Assembly (NCBI GenBank): GCA_026225945.1
Contig: JAMJFZ010001258.1
Span: forward strand, 5,662,501-5,726,500
DNA: 64,000 nt
Origin: Cricetomys ansorgei
Lineage: Eukaryota; Chordata; Mammalia; Rodentia; Nesomyidae
Reading direction: 5' to 3'
Positions 60,611-64,000 of the stretch are shown here, piece by piece. Numbering within the stretch: the first letter of the stretch is position 1; every line of letters starts with the position of its first letter. Below the pieces are notes generated by a model. It was given only the letters and a program-made list of their open reading frames with translations, did not search any database and was not told the origin of the DNA. The translations under genes and the position numbers were made by a program.

Positions 60611-61559
60611 TCTCCCAGCATCCTGTCGTGACAGTGACCGGCAGTGACTGACGCAGACATCTCACTTCTCCAGGGTCCTCCGCAAAGACCCAGACTCAGG
60701 ACACTCGCAGAGCCTGTGAAGCATCTCCCTTCATCCCGCTGCCCTGGAGGAGCACAGCGCAGTCTGGGAGGAGGAGTCTCCAAATAAATGACTAAGGAGC
60801 GTCGACGTGGACCCCAGACCCACAGACACGCAGATTCGGGTGACTACATGTGCTGTCGCTCACAGGGAAGGGTCATTTCTCCACCAGCACATCCTCTCAC
60901 TGCAAACACGGGAGCATAAACTGCCTAGTCTACTGAACGAGTCTGCCCCGCCCATCTACGCAACAACTGGTACCGCCTCACTCCATCTCCTCATCATTCA
61001 CGGTACTTCACCAGTGCTTCTCTGAATCCCGGAAGTGTGGAGAAGCCAGACGATGTAAGGCTGAGAGCCTGGCTGAGTGGCGCACAGTCACCGTGCTGGC
61101 TGGAGAACCCCGCTTCCTGGGGAAGCCGCATCTACTTCATCACACTGTATAACAAGTGCCGTTTAACTTGTTCCTGGGTCTGACCGCAACAGACACCTCA
61201 GACAGGTGAAGCTCATCTGTCTTCTGGGACTGATTTCCTTCCCTCTGCACAATGCCCTTGGGGTTCACCGTGTTGTATCACATTCAGAAGGCCGAATATC
61301 CCTCCCTACGCAGACATTTAGACGTCTATTCACCGATCAGTGAGCATGCTAGCTGCTGTTTTGAAAATGCTACACATGTAGGTAAGATCCCTGAGACCCT
61401 GCTTTCCGTTCTTATGAATGTACAGCCAGAGTAGGATTGGCTTGACTATCTTTTCCACTGTCGTTATTAATCATCTTAACATCATGCGTTTATACTTCTT
61501 CTGGTAAATTTCCTATAAAGTAGATAGAGTCTCTCACTGAACCCATTGCTCACCAACTG

Positions 61560-61742
61560 GCTAGGCTGGCTGCCAGCTCCAAGGATCTAGCTATCTCCGA
61601 TCCCTGACCTCAGTGCCAGCTTTAGAGACATCATAACCTCGCCCAGTCATAACCTCGCCCAGTGTTCACATGACTGCTGGGTTTCCAGAGTCCGGTCCTC
61701 CTGCCTGTGTGGCAGCGGGCCCACTGGGCCACCCTCTCAGCC
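61560..61742 (-). mobile_element. B4/RSINE1-type SINE, reverse orientation
   Basis: The sequence ggctaggctggctgccagct, ccaaggatctagctatctcc, gagtccggtcctcctgcctg and caccctctcagcccc follows the reverse RSINE1 order. It contains a 16-bp internal tandem duplication (cataacctcgcccagt) at about 61632-61663. Confidence 0.65.
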
Positions 61743-62056
61743 CCATGAACTGTAAAGGCCAGAAAACCTGGGTCTTAAAACTCTAACCAATGCTAAATAC
61801 TAGTAAATACTATGCATACTCAAGGACCCTGACTTAGATCGAGCTAAAAACCATGTCCCCCAAACCCCATCACAGCTAAAACCCATCATTTGCTACCCTG
61901 TGACCTCCAAGTCCTGCAAATCTGATGTTCTCCTTTTGCAGGAGCCTGAGACTGCACAATTAGTGCGGACTGCAGTGTGGGGAGGGCTCGATGAAGAAAC
62001 TAAGTGGAAGGGCAGCTCAGCACCCTAAAGATGACAGGGGGTAGAACGGAACTCAC

Positions 62057-62158
62057 AAAATCTGTTTCCAGCTTTCCCATTTCTTGCTTGTAGCTTCTCA
62101 TTCTGTTGCTGTACATTCCTCGACTCTGCGGTGGAATCTCTCGGACTTCCAAATCCAT
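62057..62158 (-). CDS. Vti1a: Vti1a exon: N-terminal (Habc) domain segment
   Basis: This 102-nt exon (34 codons, phase 0 at both ends) starts MDLEVREIPPQSRGMYSN and ends KQEMGKLETDF. On the minus strand it follows a pyrimidine-rich acceptor (tctctctccactttagctcgaacag) and ends at a strong donor, gtgagt. It encodes part of the N-terminal three-helix (Habc-type) domain, which regulates SNARE assembly and binds trafficking partners such as epsinR-type adaptors; the partner statement is family knowledge. The initial Met here is an internal residue, not the start codon; the first coding exons lie beyond 64000. Confidence 0.98.
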
Positions 62159-62839
62159 CTGTTCGAGCTAAAGTGGAGAGAGAAAAACGTGATGCAGACC
62201 ACATGCATGCTCTTTATTTGCCCAGATGCTTCGTGCTAAAAGGATTGGACTCTAAGCCTCAATTTACAGCTGAGGAACCAGAGGTATGGTGCTGGCTGCT
62301 CATGATCAAGTAACATCAGGACTGCTTTAGCATTTTTCTTGCCGGTTCAGTAAGCAGCTGCAGAATAACAGAGGGTGCTAAGCTGCTTGCTTTGTTGAGA
62401 ATTTGTCTTAAAAAATAACACGTGCAGTAATGAAAACATTCTCATGAATTAGTTCTCAACATCCTTGGGGCAGCCCGTTGTTCAGTCCAGCCTGATCTGG
62501 TCTTCTGACCAGAATCAATCTCCAGAGGTTGCTGCCCGTGGCTCATCCTTGAAGGAGCAGCCGCTTAGACATATGAAGAGATTTTTGTAAGAAAGTCTTT
62601 CCTGATCAGGAAAATTCTATACAGCCAACATGTGACCTGGGCCTCCTGCTACGTCACACATTAAACACACGTTAAACACACACCCTTAGGCATTATAACC
62701 ACACTGATGAGGAGTTAAACGGATACAGCGATACGCTGGCTTTGCTCATTGACATCACAGCAGGGCATGCGTCAGCCATTTGTCTGCCTGTAGCGCTCTG
62801 GATACAGCACGGAAGGGTTTACTGGGTGCAGACAGAGAT

Positions 62840-63070
62840 GTGCAGTAATGTTCAGAGCCCAGGCTTCGCGGTGAGGCCGTGTTCACACTGTGAGCACCAC
62901 CACTCACCAGCCGCTGGGCCTGAGCAGAGTCGTAACGACCCTCTGCCTTATTCTTCTCACTCCTAAGGACAATCTCTTTCCTAGGACAGCCGTGAGAGTT
63001 AGCGGAGTAATCCCTGCAATCTACACGAAGCACTGTTGTCACTAGACCGGCAATCACTTTAACAGTGGTT
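62840..63070 (+). mobile_element. MIR SINE, nearly full length
   Basis: Left to right: gttcagagcccaggcttcgc (tRNA-like head), ccactcaccagccgctgggc, ccctctgccttattcttctc and acagccgtgagagttagcgg. This is the MIR order from head through core to right half. Diverged but long. Confidence 0.7.
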
Positions 63071-63394
63071 ACAAAGAAATAGAGCAAGCACTCTACAAGA
63101 CAGCAGAGAGAGGTAATCTGTGTGCATGCCGAAAGAGGAAAAACCAGGAACAGCGGAAAACTGGCCCAGACTATGCCAATAACTTCCGAGAGCCTTCCAA
63201 CACAGAAGTTCATGACCAACACAAGCTTCACATCCACTGCAGACAGGTGGAGACTGAGTAACTACAGGAGAACACAGAAAGACCAAACAAGCAGCTGCAA
63301 TTCAGATATGTACTTTTATAAGAGAAAGGATACCTTTAGTTAGCCCTCTTTAGTGATCACGTAGTTGATACAGTTCACCATAAATGTGATGTTT

Positions 63395-64000
63395 TTGTGT
63401 TTTGTGTTTTAAGTTAGCGTACAAAGGAGTGGGTTTATTATGGCCGTTTCACACATGCTTGGATCTTACTTGTTCCCTACCCCTTATCTCCCTCTTGCTG
63501 CTTGGCTTCCTCTTCCTCCCCTGTAGTCTGTCCCCCCCACCCCATGCCTCATGCATCCAGTTACCCTACTTTGCTCTCCTACCCTTAGGGATTCTTTGCT
63601 GCTCATAGTCACCTTCCTGGTTTGTTGGACCTCCCTCCCCCTCATTTTCTCTCTCAGATCTAGGATCTGTATAGAAAAGAAAAAAAAATCTCTGTGTTTC
63701 TGAGTCTGGCTTACTCCACTTAACACAATGGTTTCCAGTTCCATCCATTTTCCTGCAAATGTCATGATTCCGTTTTCTTTACACCAGAACGTAACTCCAT
63801 CATGTACGCACTGTGCCTCTTCATGCATCCTCCGGTGGACATCCAGCTGCCCCCATGTCTTAGCAACATGGATGGTGCGACAGTGAGCATGGCTATGTAA
63901 GCATCTCGACAGGACGTAAAGTCCCTTGGATATCTGCAGCAGCGGTGTACCCGCCTCATACGGGACCTCTACCTTCAGTGTTTTAGGAACCCCCACATTC
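63395..64000 (-). mobile_element. L1 fragment, antisense, runs off the end
   Basis: Reverse-oriented L1 3' region: ctgagtctggcttactccac, tggtttccagttccatccat and ttttcctgcaaatgtcatga are the classic complement of the L1 ORF2 end (ref. GAGTCTGGGTTATCTCACTC ... AGTTCCATCCATTTGCCTGC). The minus-strand open frame of 170 codons at 63484-63996 is a decayed piece of the ORF2 C-terminus, not a gene. Relative to Vti1a transcription this L1 is in sense. Confidence 0.85.

Larger units (their letters stand above)
11629..62056 (-). other. Vti1a: Large Vti1a intron (50.4 kb)
   Basis: This intron separates the exon ending ETDF from the exon starting KRSRIAYS. Mobile elements, tandem arrays and candidate conserved blocks in it are listed separately. 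Stretches of more than 300 bases in which I see only unique intron sequence without a gene include 11.7-12.9, 13.0-14.0, 14.2-15.3, 16.9-17.3, 17.5-18.2, 20.6-22.3, 25.2-27.8, 29.3-29.9, 30.0-30.9, 31.4-32.4, 32.6-33.9, 39.3-39.8, 40.8-42.6, 43.1-44.0, 45.7-46.5, 46.6-47.1, 48.3-51.6, 51.8-54.7, 55.4-56.3 and 57.7-59.0 kb. Short poly-A/T runs (for example 23910-23928 and 48968-48987) are scattered through it. Confidence 0.9.
1..64000 (-). other. Vti1a: Vti1a gene segment (internal exons and introns)
   Basis: Four minus-strand exons translate to consecutive pieces of the Qb-SNARE Vti1a, so the whole window lies inside this gene. Vti1a is a tail-anchored SNARE of the Golgi/TGN, endosomes and synaptic vesicles that helps drive fusion in endosome-to-TGN and related traffic. 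The window holds neither the first coding exon (the residues before MDLEV) nor the exons for the second half of the SNARE motif and the transmembrane anchor. No promoter or polyadenylation site of the gene is expected here. Introns in order of transcription are more than 1.8 kb, 50.4 kb, 6.2 kb, 4.6 kb and more than 0.69 kb. The paralogue Vti1b is excluded because its sequence around these positions is quite different. Confidence 0.97.
62159..64000 (-). other. Vti1a: Vti1a intron upstream of the MDLEV exon (partial)
   Basis: This intron continues beyond the window. It holds a MIR copy and an antisense L1, both listed separately. The preceding exon (ending ...ELLEQ) is not found before 64000. 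Confidence 0.85.

Noticed and set aside
63484..63996. 170-codon minus-strand open frame
   Set aside because: It follows the L1 ORF2 C-terminal region in a decayed copy, with no start region and no intact domain. It was annotated as L1 instead.

Overview
The window is vertebrate nuclear DNA from a muroid rodent. The evidence for this is B1, B4/RSINE1, B3 and ID-type SINEs, a URR1-like hAT element, older mammal-wide MIR and L1 debris, and long CA/GT microsatellites. I cannot tell mouse, rat, hamster or vole apart by eye; the rather low density of young SINEs argues weakly against house mouse. No bacterial, phage, CRISPR or operon feature is present.

The only protein-coding gene I can support is Vti1a, the Qb-SNARE 'vesicle transport through interaction with t-SNAREs 1A'. 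It lies on the minus strand, so transcription runs from high to low coordinates. Four internal coding exons are visible, all with AG acceptors and GT donors: 62057-62158 (102 nt, N-terminal domain), 11551-11628 (78 nt, end of the N-terminal region and linker), 5356-5376 (21 nt, the seven residues LIKLREE) and 694-778 (85 nt, first part of the SNARE motif). Phases join perfectly. The exons for the protein start lie above 64000. The rest of the SNARE motif and the membrane anchor lie below position 1. The 21-nt exon is the alternative microexon known to add seven residues beside the SNARE motif in the brain-enriched Vti1a-beta isoform.

The rest is intron. From 1 to about 22 kb the sequence is largely free of rodent SINEs and contains the three downstream exons, a (GT)34 microsatellite, a Z-DNA-like alternating tract, a 34-bp motif present twice, and an AT-rich, homeodomain-motif-rich block at 15.4-16.5 kb that may be a conserved regulatory element. 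From 19.8 to 20.5 kb there is minus-strand sequence that reads like a decayed coding retrocopy of unknown parent.

From 22 to 64 kb the 50.4-kb intron is richer in repeats. There are three large minisatellites: a 26-28-bp unit at 22.3-22.96 kb, a purine-only GGA-type array at 35.3-36.15 kb, and a 33-bp unit at 38.46-39.23 kb. Several short tandem duplications are also present. A plus-strand L1 ruin spans 34-37.7 kb and is interrupted by a B1 plus the purine array and by a hAT element with an intact 8-bp target duplication. Several MIR, B3 and B4 copies follow, then exon 62057-62158, then a good MIR copy and an antisense L1 that runs off the end of the window.

Most long open frames here are artefacts of tandem repeats or L1 remnants. 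The most biologically meaningful signals are the microexon with its regulatory context and the possible conserved blocks. The most unusual structural signals are the minisatellites.
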